A DNA stretch of 42,964 nucleotides from positions 1-42,964 of the forward strand of contig CANIWQ010000008.1 in NCBI GenBank assembly GCA_947471365.1. Direction: 5' to 3'. Made by a program: the position numbers and the translations under genes. A model generated the notes under the pieces. The model searched no databases and was not told where the DNA came from. It saw nothing but the letters and a program-made list of their open reading frames with translations. Shown here piece by piece: positions 35,212 to 42,905 of the stretch; within the stretch, counting starts at the first letter, position 1; the number at the start of each line of letters is the position of its first letter. The DNA is from Gemmatimonadota bacterium (GTDB taxonomy: Bacteria > Gemmatimonadota > Gemmatimonadetes > Gemmatimonadales > Gemmatimonadaceae).

Positions 35212-36456
35212 ATGAACGTTAGCGGACTCATCCGACGCGCAGGACTTGGCACCGCGTGGCTCACCATCGGCGTTCGCGCACAGGCGCAGGCACCGATTCC
35301 CCGCCCCGACATCGCCATCACGCATGCGAATGTTGTCGATGTGACAACGGGCACTATCACCCGCAACGCGACCGTCGTACTCCACAATGGGCTGATTGCG
35401 TCGATCGGCATGGGCGCAGTTCCCGCTGGCGCGACGGTGATCGACCTCACGGGCAAGTACTTGGTGCCTGGGCTGATCGACGCCCACACGCATTTGGACA
35501 ATGCTGCGGCCGCGCGACGAGCGCTGGAAACCGGTGTAACGACGGCGCGCAGCGCGAGCGTCGGCTCGTTCAAGGACGTGGCCCTACGGGATCTCGTGAG
35601 AGCGGGGTACATCGTGGGCCCGGAGCTCCTCGCCGCTGGCATTTTCGTGACGCCGGACATCGGCGATGCCGCACTCGCGGATACTGGGCTCGGCCCATTG
35701 ATGGCTGGGGTTCGCACACTGGAGCAGCTGCGCACCCTGGTGCGCGTGAATCTCCGGCACGGCGTGGATGTGATCAAGACACGGGGCACGGAACGCGCAG
35801 GAACGCCGACCACCGACCCGCGCCAGCAGGTGTACACCGAGGAAGAACTGCGTGCGGTGGTGGAAGAAGCCGCCACCAAGGGTGTGCCCGTTATGGCGCA
35901 CGCGCACGGCGACGAGGGCGCGTATGCGGCGGTCAAGGCCGGCGTGCGCAGCATTGAACATGGCACCTATCTCTCCGACTCGACCCTCGCGTTGATGAAA
36001 GCGCGCGGCACCTGGTTCGTCCCCACTTTTAGCACGCTGTATGACTTGCTAGAGCCGGGCGGCGACTACGATGACCCCGTTACGCACGCGCGTGCCATGC
36101 ACATGATTCCTCGCGCCAAACGCACGATCCTCGAGGCGCGCCGCTTGGGCATCAAGATCGCGGCCGGTGCAGACGTGAGCTACACCGACAAAACGGTCAA
36201 CCGTGTGTCACACGAGGTGGCACGGTTTGTGGAGATCGGCTTTACGCCCCTTGAAGCGCTGCAAACGGCGACGGTGAACGCCGCCGAGCTGCTTGGCATT
36301 GGCGCGCGCACCGGGCGCATTGCCGTGGGACTCGAAGCCGACCTCCTCGCGGTGGAGGAAAACCCGCTCGTCAACGCGGTCACCCTTCAGGACGTCCTGT
36401 TAGTGATCAGCAACGGTCGCGTCGGCCTGAACCGACTCAACTTCTCGAGACGATAA
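35212..36456 (+). CDS. Secreted amidohydrolase (imidazolonepropionase-like)
   Basis: The 414-residue metal-dependent hydrolase has a likely signal peptide (first ~27 residues, ending RAQAQA). Metal-site motifs are present in order: IDAHTHLDN (HxH), VMAHAHGDEG, SIEHGTYLSD and AAGADVSY with the last Asp. A small beta-sandwich domain is formed by both ends (DIAITHANVVDVTTG and GRIAVGLEADLLAVEENPL). Such periplasmic enzymes often cleave dipeptides or cyclic amides; the substrate is not evident. It ends 4 nt before the M20D gene, so the two are likely co-translated and may act on related amides. Confidence 0.88.
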   Translation: MNVSGLIRRAGLGTAWLTIGVRAQAQAPIPRPDIAITHANVVDVTTGTITRNATVVLHNGLIASIGMGAVPAGATVIDLTGKYLVPGLIDAHTHLDNAAAARRALETGVTTARSASVGSFKDVALRDLVRAGYIVGPELLAAGIFVTPDIGDAALADTGLGPLMAGVRTLEQLRTLVRVNLRHGVDVIKTRGTERAGTPTTDPRQQVYTEEELRAVVEEAATKGVPVMAHAHGDEGAYAAVKAGVRSIEHGTYLSDSTLALMKARGTWFVPTFSTLYDLLEPGGDYDDPVTHARAMHMIPRAKRTILEARRLGIKIAAGADVSYTDKTVNRVSHEVARFVEIGFTPLEALQTATVNAAELLGIGARTGRIAVGLEADLLAVEENPLVNAVTLQDVLLVISNGRVGLNRLNFSRR

Positions 36457-36460
36457 TCGC

Positions 36461-37912
36461 ATGCTCCCCTTTGACTTTCGGCCTATCGCCGTCGCCGCGC
36501 TGTTCGTGCCGTTCGCTGCATTCACTACAACGTTGCGCGCGCAGGACACGCCCACCGAGCGCGCCGCCGGCGCCGACGTGGTGAAGCAGATGGCCGCGCT
36601 CCAACGCACCCTCGACGTGCCAGCCCTCGTGGCCAAGCTGACGGGCGCCAACCCCGCCCGCGACGCCATTGCCGCGCGCGCCAAAACATTGATGGACACC
36701 GAACTCCTCGCGATGGCCGACGACATCGCCCGCCATCCAGAGGTTGGCTTCAAAGAAGAACGTTCGGTGCGCGTGCTCACCGAGTACCTCAAAGCGCATG
36801 ACTTTGACGTGACCATCGGTGTCGCCGGACTGCAGACCGCCTTCGTGGCGCGCTACCGCCGCGGCACGCCGGGTCCGAATCTCGGCATCATTCTCGAGTA
36901 CGATGCGCTTCGCGGCACCACGGGCGACTTCCACGGCGACCAGCACAGCGCCCAGGGGCCAACGGGAATCGCTGCGGGGATTGCCGTGGCCGAGTTCCTC
37001 ACGCGGAGCAAGACGCCTGGCACCGTCACGTTTTACGGGACGCCCGCTGAGGAGATGATGCCACCGCCGTCCAAGACGGTGATGCACGAGGCGCACGTGT
37101 TTGATGGCGCTGACGTGATTGTCCGATCGCACTCCAGCATGGGAACGCAACGCGCCGCGCATGGATTTGGCTCGTGCTGCCTCAACATTGACGGAGTGAA
37201 ATACACCTTCTCCGGCGCGCCCGCGCACCAGATGACGCCGTGGGAAGGACGCGACGCGTTGACGGCCGCGATTCATCTGTTCAACAATGTGGACGCGATT
37301 CGCCGCAACCTGCGTCCCGAGGCGCGCATTCAGGGCATCATCACGGAGGGGGGCAAGGCGCCAAACGTCGTCCCCGATCGCGCGGTGGCCGATTTCTACG
37401 TGCGGTATCCGGACCAAGTCTACTTGGCGCAGGTGCGTGAGATGGTGGACAACGCCGCACGCGCCGCGGCACTCGCCACCGGCACGGTGGTGAAGATTGA
37501 ACCCTACGGCAGCATGCGCGACGGCATTTCGTCGGCCGCGCTCAATGAAGTGGCGTTCGGCTACCTCAAGAAATACGGCGGCACCAAAGTCCAAGACGAA
37601 CCGGGCAAGCCACAGGGCTTTGAAGAGACGGGGAGTGTATCGAGCGCCATTCCGGGGGTTGGGTTCTCCGCACACACCTCAAACGGCGGATTCCACACAT
37701 ACGAGATGGAAGCCGACGGGCTCGGCGCGGTTGGGCATCAGGGATTTGTGGTGGACGCGCAGGCGATGGCGTCGCTACTCTATGATTTTGCGACGCGGGC
37801 CGACTACCGCGCGGCCGTCAAGCGTGAGTTCGATACCACGCGCGCGCTGTTCAGCGCGTACATCTCGGCGCTCGACAAAGCGTATCCGAAGCCGGTCGTG
37901 AAAGCACCCTAA
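36461..37912 (+). CDS. Secreted M20D-family amidohydrolase (AbgB/IAA-amino-acid-hydrolase-like)
   Basis: The 483 residues start with a signal peptide (MLPFDFRPIAVAALFVPFAA, cleavage probably after LRAQ). The M20D features are DIARHPEVGFKEERS, the EYDALRG motif, GDQHSAQGPTGIAAGIA, general base in GTPAEEMMPP, and AHQMTPWEGRDALTAAIHLFN in the dimerisation domain. The C-terminal part is SAHTSNGGFHTYEMEADGLGAVGHQGF. Relatives cleave p-aminobenzoyl-glutamate, N-acyl amino acids or peptides; which applies is unknown. It lies 4 nt after the amidohydrolase, and a strong hairpin follows. Confidence 0.9.
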   Translation: MLPFDFRPIAVAALFVPFAAFTTTLRAQDTPTERAAGADVVKQMAALQRTLDVPALVAKLTGANPARDAIAARAKTLMDTELLAMADDIARHPEVGFKEERSVRVLTEYLKAHDFDVTIGVAGLQTAFVARYRRGTPGPNLGIILEYDALRGTTGDFHGDQHSAQGPTGIAAGIAVAEFLTRSKTPGTVTFYGTPAEEMMPPPSKTVMHEAHVFDGADVIVRSHSSMGTQRAAHGFGSCCLNIDGVKYTFSGAPAHQMTPWEGRDALTAAIHLFNNVDAIRRNLRPEARIQGIITEGGKAPNVVPDRAVADFYVRYPDQVYLAQVREMVDNAARAAALATGTVVKIEPYGSMRDGISSAALNEVAFGYLKKYGGTKVQDEPGKPQGFEETGSVSSAIPGVGFSAHTSNGGFHTYEMEADGLGAVGHQGFVVDAQAMASLLYDFATRADYRAAVKREFDTTRALFSAYISALDKAYPKPVVKAP

Positions 37913-37941
37913 GCACCCGCGCCGACACGCAGTGAAGGCCC

Positions 37942-37973
37942 CCAAGGGCCACCGCCCGCGCGGTGGCCCTTGG
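37942..37973 (+). terminator. Hairpin terminator between convergent genes
   Basis: The perfect 14-bp arms CCAAGGGCCACCGC and GCGGTGGCCCTTGG have a 4-nt loop. It lies between the M20D gene (ends 37912) and the BLUF-like gene (ends 37987 from the other side) and could serve both. The T-run is poor (CGTTCGT). Confidence 0.75.
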
Positions 37974-37986
37974 CGTTCGTCCGCAC

Positions 37987-38406
37987 TTACGTGACGGAAT
38001 CTCGAAAGCTCTGGAGAAATATTTCAGGCAACAGTCGCCGACGACTGGCCATTGACGGACCCGTCTCTGGGGGCAAATAGAAACTGCACGCGCCTTCCAC
38101 GACGAGACGTGATACGGATTGCCGATTGGTTCCGAAGGTCCACGTGGGATAATCGCGGACAGCGACCCTCCGATCCAGCAGCACTTCGACGCCGTCGGTC
38201 GGATTAAAGCTCACCGCGTAGCGCATCACCGCGTCGATCATGTCCGATTTGCCCTCGACGACGTGGATGAAATTCTCGCGACTACAGAGCAACACGCCTG
38301 TGACGTCAGTTCGCTCGCTCCACCCTTTCCACACGCGCACGCTCTCCACCAGTTCGCTATCGGTGAGCAATCTCACGAAGTGGCCGAGGTAGATCACCTG
38401 TCTCAT
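37987..38406 (-). CDS. BLUF-domain protein with altered flavin-site residues
   Basis: The 139-residue protein is one BLUF fold plus a short basic tail (RRRLLPEIFLQSF). Alignment by eye to AppA-like BLUF: RQVIYLGHF (Tyr kept), VTGVLLCSRENFIHVVEG (strand 2-3), then DGVEVLLDRRVAVRDYPTWTFGT. Where photoactive members have Asn (6 before the TG of the helix-strand turn) this one has Ser. The essential Gln of the FxQxLEG motif is His (FIHVVEG), and the Met after the Trp (WxM) is Phe. BLUF proteins normally bind FAD and sense blue light; here flavin chemistry may be lost or different. It stands alone, convergent to the M20D gene. Confidence 0.8.
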   Translation of the reverse strand: MRQVIYLGHFVRLLTDSELVESVRVWKGWSERTDVTGVLLCSRENFIHVVEGKSDMIDAVMRYAVSFNPTDGVEVLLDRRVAVRDYPTWTFGTNRQSVSRLVVEGACSFYLPPETGPSMASRRRLLPEIFLQSFRDSVT

Positions 38407-38493
38407 CAGTACCGATGTTCTGAAGAGGCCTACACGGCAGACAGAACTGCCCTCGAAGCCGAAGAGTAGATCGACATCGCGGCGAGCGCGATA

Positions 38494-38507
38494 CTAGACA
38501 CGTCTAG
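38494..38507. promoter_or_regulatory. Inverted repeat CTAGAC-AC-GTCTAG upstream of the BLUF gene
   Basis: Perfect 6-bp arms (38494-38499 and 38502-38507) with a 2-bp spacer lie 88 bp before the BLUF-like start. The form and place suit a dimeric regulator site, but no regulator is identified. Confidence 0.35.
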
Positions 38508-38700
38508 GCACGGGGCGCAATCCTGCGATCGCTCATGGCCCATTCTGGATCTGTGCACTGCGCGATCAATCGGTCAACGGGCACGGAGCCGAATGGCGCT
38601 CAGGAACGCGAGACAGACAGTGCTCTCAGAGAACGGTATCTTGTCCATCAGTTACTGCGATCGCGAGCCTCATGCAACGCTCACGGAATCGCCGCTGGGT

Positions 38701-38958
38701 TCACACGAAGCGTCTGTAGTCACGAGACTGGGCATCGAAGCCACGGGGCAACTCCCCGAAGACGGTCTCTGACTTGACGTGAAACACGTGTCCGGTACGC
38801 TGCGTAACGGCCGTCTACCGACGCTACGCCATCACCTGATCGATCACCTCGGGCGGCCCCTCCATCACGTGAATGACGTTCTCGACATTAAAGAGCATCC
38901 TCCCATGTGATCATCGGTAGTTACGGAGGAGCCGCTTTACTGGAGAAAGATGCGCTTG
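38701..38958 (-). pseudogene. Decayed second BLUF-domain gene
   Basis: One minus-strand frame reads QAHLSPVKRLLRNYR, stop, SHGRMLFNVENVIHVMEG, PPEVIDQVMA, stop, RR, stop, then a segment with ETVFGELPRGFDAQSRDY. The central part matches the intact neighbour (SRENFIHVVEG, KSDMIDAVMR), including the same His in place of Gln. Three internal stops and no N-terminal strand or start codon show it is broken. It is probably an old tandem duplicate or a relic of a related gene. Confidence 0.7.
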
Positions 38959-39183
38959 GCTTCCGGAAGCGTGAGACCGCGCTTCCGCGCGTATCCGATG
39001 ATCGAAGCTGCCGAAATTGCCGAGGGGACGGAGTTCTGCATCGAGGAGGCCGAGCCCAGTTTCGGCAAATCTTCATGGAAGAGTGCGTCGGCTCCGAATC
39101 GAGGAGACACTCGATGGACGCGTGATTATACGAACGCTGCCCCCAAGCAAAAGACCTCGCGCGTCGGCGACGCCTAGGACGCG
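38959..39183. other. Stretch without a recognisable gene
   Basis: Together with 38407-38700 this surrounds the BLUF relic, giving about 0.9 kb without an intact gene. Short open frames exist on both strands, for example 38593-38772 on plus (59 codons) and 38937-39110 on minus (57 codons, ending LPEAKRIFLQ), but none has a clear start, ribosome site or family match. I take the region as decayed sequence. Confidence 0.5.
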
Positions 39184-39242
39184 CGGCGGGCGGCGGGCGG
39201 CGGGCGGCGGGCGGCGGGCGGCGGGCGGCGGGCGGCGGGCGG
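39184..39242. repeat. Heptanucleotide microsatellite (CGGCGGG)8
   Basis: Eight perfect contiguous copies of CGGCGGG run from 39184 to 39239, followed by CGG. GGG runs at 4-nt spacing on the plus strand fit a G-quadruplex pattern. It lies about 80 bp before the next start codon (39321), within reach of the promoter or leader of that gene. Confidence 0.95.
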
Positions 39243-39320
39243 ACAATGCGCATTGAGAGCGCCGCAATGCCCCGTTCCGGAGGACTCGGCAATGCCCGCC
39301 TTTCTCGTTATCGTTATTCC

Positions 39321-40058
39321 ATGAGAATCGCACACGCGCTGTATCTCGTGTCAGCCGCCGCCGGGATGCTTGCGGCGCGGCCCGCACACTCGCAGGACGC
39401 TCGCACCGTCGTACTCCGCTTCCGTAAGACGGGCGACACGGTCGCTATTCGCAACGCGCAGATCACGATCGATCACACCATTGAAGCCGGGAACACCGAC
39501 TCGCTCGGCATGATCCGCGTCCCGGACCTCGATGATGGCGGCCACATTGTCGAGGCGGTCGCGCGCGGCTACCAGGCCTACTTCGACAAGTTCACGAGTG
39601 GTCCGAACGTTCGTATGCCGATCGAGCTCGAGATCCTCGCCGTCGAAGTGGCGATGAAGCCGAAGGGACAGCCAACCGAGCTTACCGTTGCTGGGTTTGA
39701 TCAACGGCGCGCGAAGGCGCAGGGAAAGTTCTTTACTCTCGCGCAGCTCAAGGCGGCGGACGGCCGGCCGCTCGCGAATCTGCTGAAGGTCGACGCTGGC
39801 GCTGCAATCGCCACAGGACCGCGCGGTGCATCTGTCCTCGCCGCGGGAGCCGCGCCGAGTGACGGCGGCGCCTGTTATGCCGCCGTGGTCCGCGACGGCC
39901 TTCGCATCTATCCGTTCGAGAGCGCCACGCCGCCCGATTTAGATAAAATCTTCACCGATGATCTCACGGGCGTCGAGTTCTACGCGCGCGCCTCACTCGC
40001 GCCCGCCGAACTCAAGGACGTCGCGAGCTGTGGCGCTCTGGTGCTCTGGAAGCGATAG
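39321..40058 (+). CDS. Secreted protein with carboxypeptidase-regulatory-like and TonB-plug-like parts, no barrel
   Basis: The 245 residues from ATG 39321 open with a signal peptide (MRIAHALYLVSAAAGMLAARPAHS). An N-terminal beta-sandwich (about 28-110) has IRNAQITIDHTIEAGNTDSLG and EAVARGYQAYFDKF, similar to carboxypeptidase-regulatory domains. The C-terminal third (GPRGASVLAAG, CYAAVVRDGLRIYPF, LTGVEFYARASLAPAELKD, CGALVLWKR, two Cys) resembles the end of TonB receptor plugs, but no barrel follows. I cannot name a function; a periplasmic adaptor or remnant receptor are options. Upstream frame to 39246 runs into the microsatellite and has no family support. A terminator follows. Confidence 0.7.
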   Translation: MRIAHALYLVSAAAGMLAARPAHSQDARTVVLRFRKTGDTVAIRNAQITIDHTIEAGNTDSLGMIRVPDLDDGGHIVEAVARGYQAYFDKFTSGPNVRMPIELEILAVEVAMKPKGQPTELTVAGFDQRRAKAQGKFFTLAQLKAADGRPLANLLKVDAGAAIATGPRGASVLAAGAAPSDGGACYAAVVRDGLRIYPFESATPPDLDKIFTDDLTGVEFYARASLAPAELKDVASCGALVLWKR

Positions 40059-40082
40059 TCACCGACCGCACCGATTGAAGCA

Positions 40083-40118
40083 CGAAGGGCGCCCCCGCAT
40101 CGGGGGCGCCCTTCGTTT
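40083..40118 (+). terminator. Intrinsic terminator between convergent genes
   Basis: The arms CGAAGGGCGCCCCCG and CGGGGGCGCCCTTCG form a perfect 15-bp stem with a 3-nt loop, then TTTA on the plus strand. It closes the 39321-40058 gene and lies 22 nt before the end of the convergent LVIVD gene. Confidence 0.85.
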
Positions 40119-40139
40119 ACATCGTGGTGGCGGTGCGGA

Positions 40140-42011
40140 CTACTTCGCCGCCGCCAACCGCCGGATCTCACCGGCCATCGTCTTCACCCGGGCACCGTCC
40201 TTGGCACCCTTCGCGTCGCCATCGACCTGCGACGCGAGCGCGTTCAGAGCCGCGGCACGCGCCGCACCGGACTTCATCTCCGCTGCGTCGAGCGCGTCGG
40301 AAATCGCCGTGGTACGGTCGACGGCAAGGCCGCTCCCACGCACCAACTGGTCGAGGTATGACCGCACGACCACAAACGCCGCCGGCCAGATCATCTTCGG
40401 CTGGCTCTGCGGATTGTACTCCGTGAACGTGACCAGCTTGGCCGCTGCAATCTCGTTGGCCGAGAGCTGCGCACTGGGCGTCAGCTCATAGATATCCAGC
40501 CCACGATCAAGCTCGGACGAGTAGACCATTCCGTTCCAGTAATACGCACCCCACGAACCGCCGATCGTCCCACTGCTGCGGCGCGCGCCGGCCGCCTGAC
40601 CGGCCATTGCGGCCGTCGGGACGTCCGCACCGGCCGGCGGATCGATCGAGCCGCGATCGAAGTAGGCGATCTCAAAGGCATTGTCCTGGTCCGTGAAGTC
40701 CATCACGTCCACGCCGCCCTGATACCAGCCCTGCACATAGAGGTCACGCCCCGGCACAGGAATAATGCCGCCGTTATGCGAGACGCAATTCTCTTCCGCG
40801 GACTGCGCCGCCGGAAGCTTGAAGTAGCCATGCTGGGCCTGCTTCTTTTTTGCATCGACGGAGATGATCGTGTTGCCGCCGAGTTCCTTCATGCTCGAGG
40901 CCTGGCACATCGGGCCCGTGCCCCCGCCCCACTCGTCCGTCTGGATCGTCTTCTTGCCGTCGTTGCTGAACGCGGCGGTGTGACGGCCCTGGAAGTTGTT
41001 GGTGTCGGCCAGCGCGTCGAGACGCACAGGCTTTTCGGGATTCGAGATGTCCACGAGGATCGCGTGCGTGGAGCAGGACGCCGAGAGCAGATGGAGTGCT
41101 GGGTACGCTGTGACGTCGTGGCAGTTGCGCGGACCCGTAGGTGCCGGCGCGGCCGCTGGCGCTGCGGCATCACTCGGAGCACCTGCTGCTCCGCCACGTC
41201 CGCGACCACCCGCCGCACGGTTCGGGTTCACCGGCATGCAGAACTGCACGCACGTGCCGCCACCATCGAGGCCCGTAAAAATGCGCGCGCCCGAAATCAC
41301 CACAGCCTGCTCGGGGTGATTGAGGGGCACCTTGATGATATCGAGCTGATACAGCGAGTTCGTTGGGTCAGCCGGATCCGTGCCATTCTTACAGCCGGCG
41401 AGTTCAGTCTCGGGACGAGCAGCCGACTGTCCCGACACATAGAGATAGATGATGTTCGCGTCCGTCGGGCTGGGCACAACGGTGTGCGTGTGCGAGCCTT
41501 TGCAGGTCTGCACGTTCTTGACGAGCTTGGGCGCCTTCGGGTTGGTGACGTCGAAGATGCGCACGCCCGCCATGTGGTCCTTGGGGTCCTGCACGCCACC
41601 CTTCCCGCAATCATTGCGGTTGCCCGCGCCTTCGGCGGAGATGAAGAGCAAGTTGCCAACGATCGACGGGTCGCCCTGCGACGTGATGCACTCGACGACC
41701 GAGGCGAGTGTCGGCTTGGCGGTGTCGGTGATGTCCCAAATCGTGAAGCCGGCGAAGTTCGCCTGATACACGAAGTGGGTGCCGAAGGCGAGGTCCGAGT
41801 TGATGAAGGTCAGGCCGCGGACCGTGTCGAACTGCGCCGGCTTCTTGGAGAACGAGACGAGGCGCATGTTGCTGGCGGCCACGCCGGCGTCAAATCGGCC
41901 CGACTTGAGGGTGGTGCGAGGATCTTGGGCGCTGGGGTAGGTCTGCGCCGACGCCATGCTCGGCGCAACGAGAGTTACCAACAATAGCAGCCATAGTCGG
42001 ACAACGCGCAT
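40140..42011 (-). CDS. Secreted LVIVD-repeat beta-propeller-like protein
   Basis: The 623-residue exported protein has a signal peptide (MRVVRLWLLLLVTLVAPSMASA). Repeated segments of LVIVD type, such as FAGFTIWDITDTAKPTLAS, MAGVRIFDVTNPKAPKLVKN and HAILVDISNPEKPVRLDAL, suggest a beta-propeller. Many Cys residues and His-rich patches (SHTHTVV, GRHTAAFS) occur. A Gly/Arg then Ala/Pro-rich insert (RAAGGRGRGGAAGAPSDAAA) lies near residue 265. The C-terminal ~80 residues are helical (DALDAAEMKSGAARAAALNAL). Function is unknown; LVIVD proteins are surface or periplasmic and ill-characterised. It follows the DUF305 gene by 81 nt, so the two are probably one unit. Confidence 0.8.
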   Translation of the reverse strand: MRVVRLWLLLLVTLVAPSMASAQTYPSAQDPRTTLKSGRFDAGVAASNMRLVSFSKKPAQFDTVRGLTFINSDLAFGTHFVYQANFAGFTIWDITDTAKPTLASVVECITSQGDPSIVGNLLFISAEGAGNRNDCGKGGVQDPKDHMAGVRIFDVTNPKAPKLVKNVQTCKGSHTHTVVPSPTDANIIYLYVSGQSAARPETELAGCKNGTDPADPTNSLYQLDIIKVPLNHPEQAVVISGARIFTGLDGGGTCVQFCMPVNPNRAAGGRGRGGAAGAPSDAAAPAAAPAPTGPRNCHDVTAYPALHLLSASCSTHAILVDISNPEKPVRLDALADTNNFQGRHTAAFSNDGKKTIQTDEWGGGTGPMCQASSMKELGGNTIISVDAKKKQAQHGYFKLPAAQSAEENCVSHNGGIIPVPGRDLYVQGWYQGGVDVMDFTDQDNAFEIAYFDRGSIDPPAGADVPTAAMAGQAAGARRSSGTIGGSWGAYYWNGMVYSSELDRGLDIYELTPSAQLSANEIAAAKLVTFTEYNPQSQPKMIWPAAFVVVRSYLDQLVRGSGLAVDRTTAISDALDAAEMKSGAARAAALNALASQVDGDAKGAKDGARVKTMAGEIRRLAAAK

Positions 42012-42092
42012 CGGAGCACACTCCAGTGGTGGGTCAGGGACTGACGGAACGCCGGTTGCGGCGCGGAAGCTCTGGAAACGAAGTTCGAGCGC

Positions 42093-42719
42093 TTACTTCG
42101 GGGGGAGCTTGGCCATCAGGCCGCGCATGATACCAATCTCACCCGTCTGCGCCGTCACGACATCGTTGGCGAACACGGAGACATCGACTTCCTGCCCTGC
42201 GCGCGGTGACTTGAAGAGGTCGTCGACCATCGTCAGTGCGCCCGCGTGGTGCATGATCATGAACGTCAGGTAGGCGCGATCGAAATCGACCCCCTTCGAG
42301 TTCTCGAGTTGCGTGAGCTGCGCATCGGTCAGCATCCCATCCATCCGCACGTGGTGCCACGACGCCGTGTCGGGCGCAAACTGGTTGTTGCGCTCCAACC
42401 ACTTCTGCATGATCTGGATTTCGGGAATCTGCGACTGGTCAATCTTCTTCGAGAGCTTGAGCACCTGCGCGTTGGCACCGCGGGAGTCCGCCATCCGTGA
42501 CATCACAATCGCTTGGGCGTGGTGCGCGATCATCCCTTGCATGAACTCAACATCGGCTTTCGTATAGATCGCGCCCGCAGGGATCACGATCTCGGGGCCC
42601 ATGTGCATGTGATCCATACCGCGCATGCCGGCCATGCCGCCTTGGGCGGACGCCGTCGACGATACGCCGGCCAGCGAGGTACAAACCGCGACTACAAGTA
42701 GTGAGCGGAGGGTCAACAT
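42093..42719 (-). CDS. DUF305-domain secreted protein
   Basis: The 208-residue exported protein has a signal peptide (MLTLRSLLVVAVCTSLAGVSSTASA). It is a ferritin-like/helical DUF305 protein with paired His motifs: QGMIAHHAQAIVMSRM and FMIMHHAGALTMVDDL, plus a Met/His-rich N-terminal stretch (MAGMRGMDHMHMG). DUF305 proteins are often tied to copper or other metal handling, which the Met/His motifs would fit, but this is inference. GGAG lies about 11 nt before ATG 42719. It is upstream of the LVIVD gene on the same strand. Confidence 0.85.
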   Translation of the reverse strand: MLTLRSLLVVAVCTSLAGVSSTASAQGGMAGMRGMDHMHMGPEIVIPAGAIYTKADVEFMQGMIAHHAQAIVMSRMADSRGANAQVLKLSKKIDQSQIPEIQIMQKWLERNNQFAPDTASWHHVRMDGMLTDAQLTQLENSKGVDFDRAYLTFMIMHHAGALTMVDDLFKSPRAGQEVDVSVFANDVVTAQTGEIGIMRGLMAKLPPK

Positions 42720-42905
42720 GTCGAGTGTGCTCCGTCAGTGTACCGACCCAGACATCGGGCCGGGAGGATGCGGGAACCGTTCAGGACCTACGAGAAGCCT
42801 AACGATACAGCGTAAGCGCACTCGACACTAGGCGGCGGCCACCGCGTCGCGTGAAGCGCCGGACTGAGATGGACTGGGTTGGGTAGACACCATTCTTCTG
42901 TTTTA

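Noticed and set aside
38535-38777. 80-codon plus-strand frame in the gene-poor stretch
   Set aside because: No ribosome site, no recognisable domain, and it crosses the antisense of the BLUF relic tail.
38937-39110. 57-codon minus-strand frame starting GTG and ending LPEAKRIFLQ
   Set aside because: The sequence looks protein-like, but no ribosome site or family is seen and its end overlaps the BLUF relic in another frame. Kept only as a remark in the findings.
39184-39242. Tandem repeat considered as a CRISPR or direct-repeat origin
   Set aside because: Units are 7 bp with no spacers, and no cas or replication genes are nearby, so it is a simple microsatellite.
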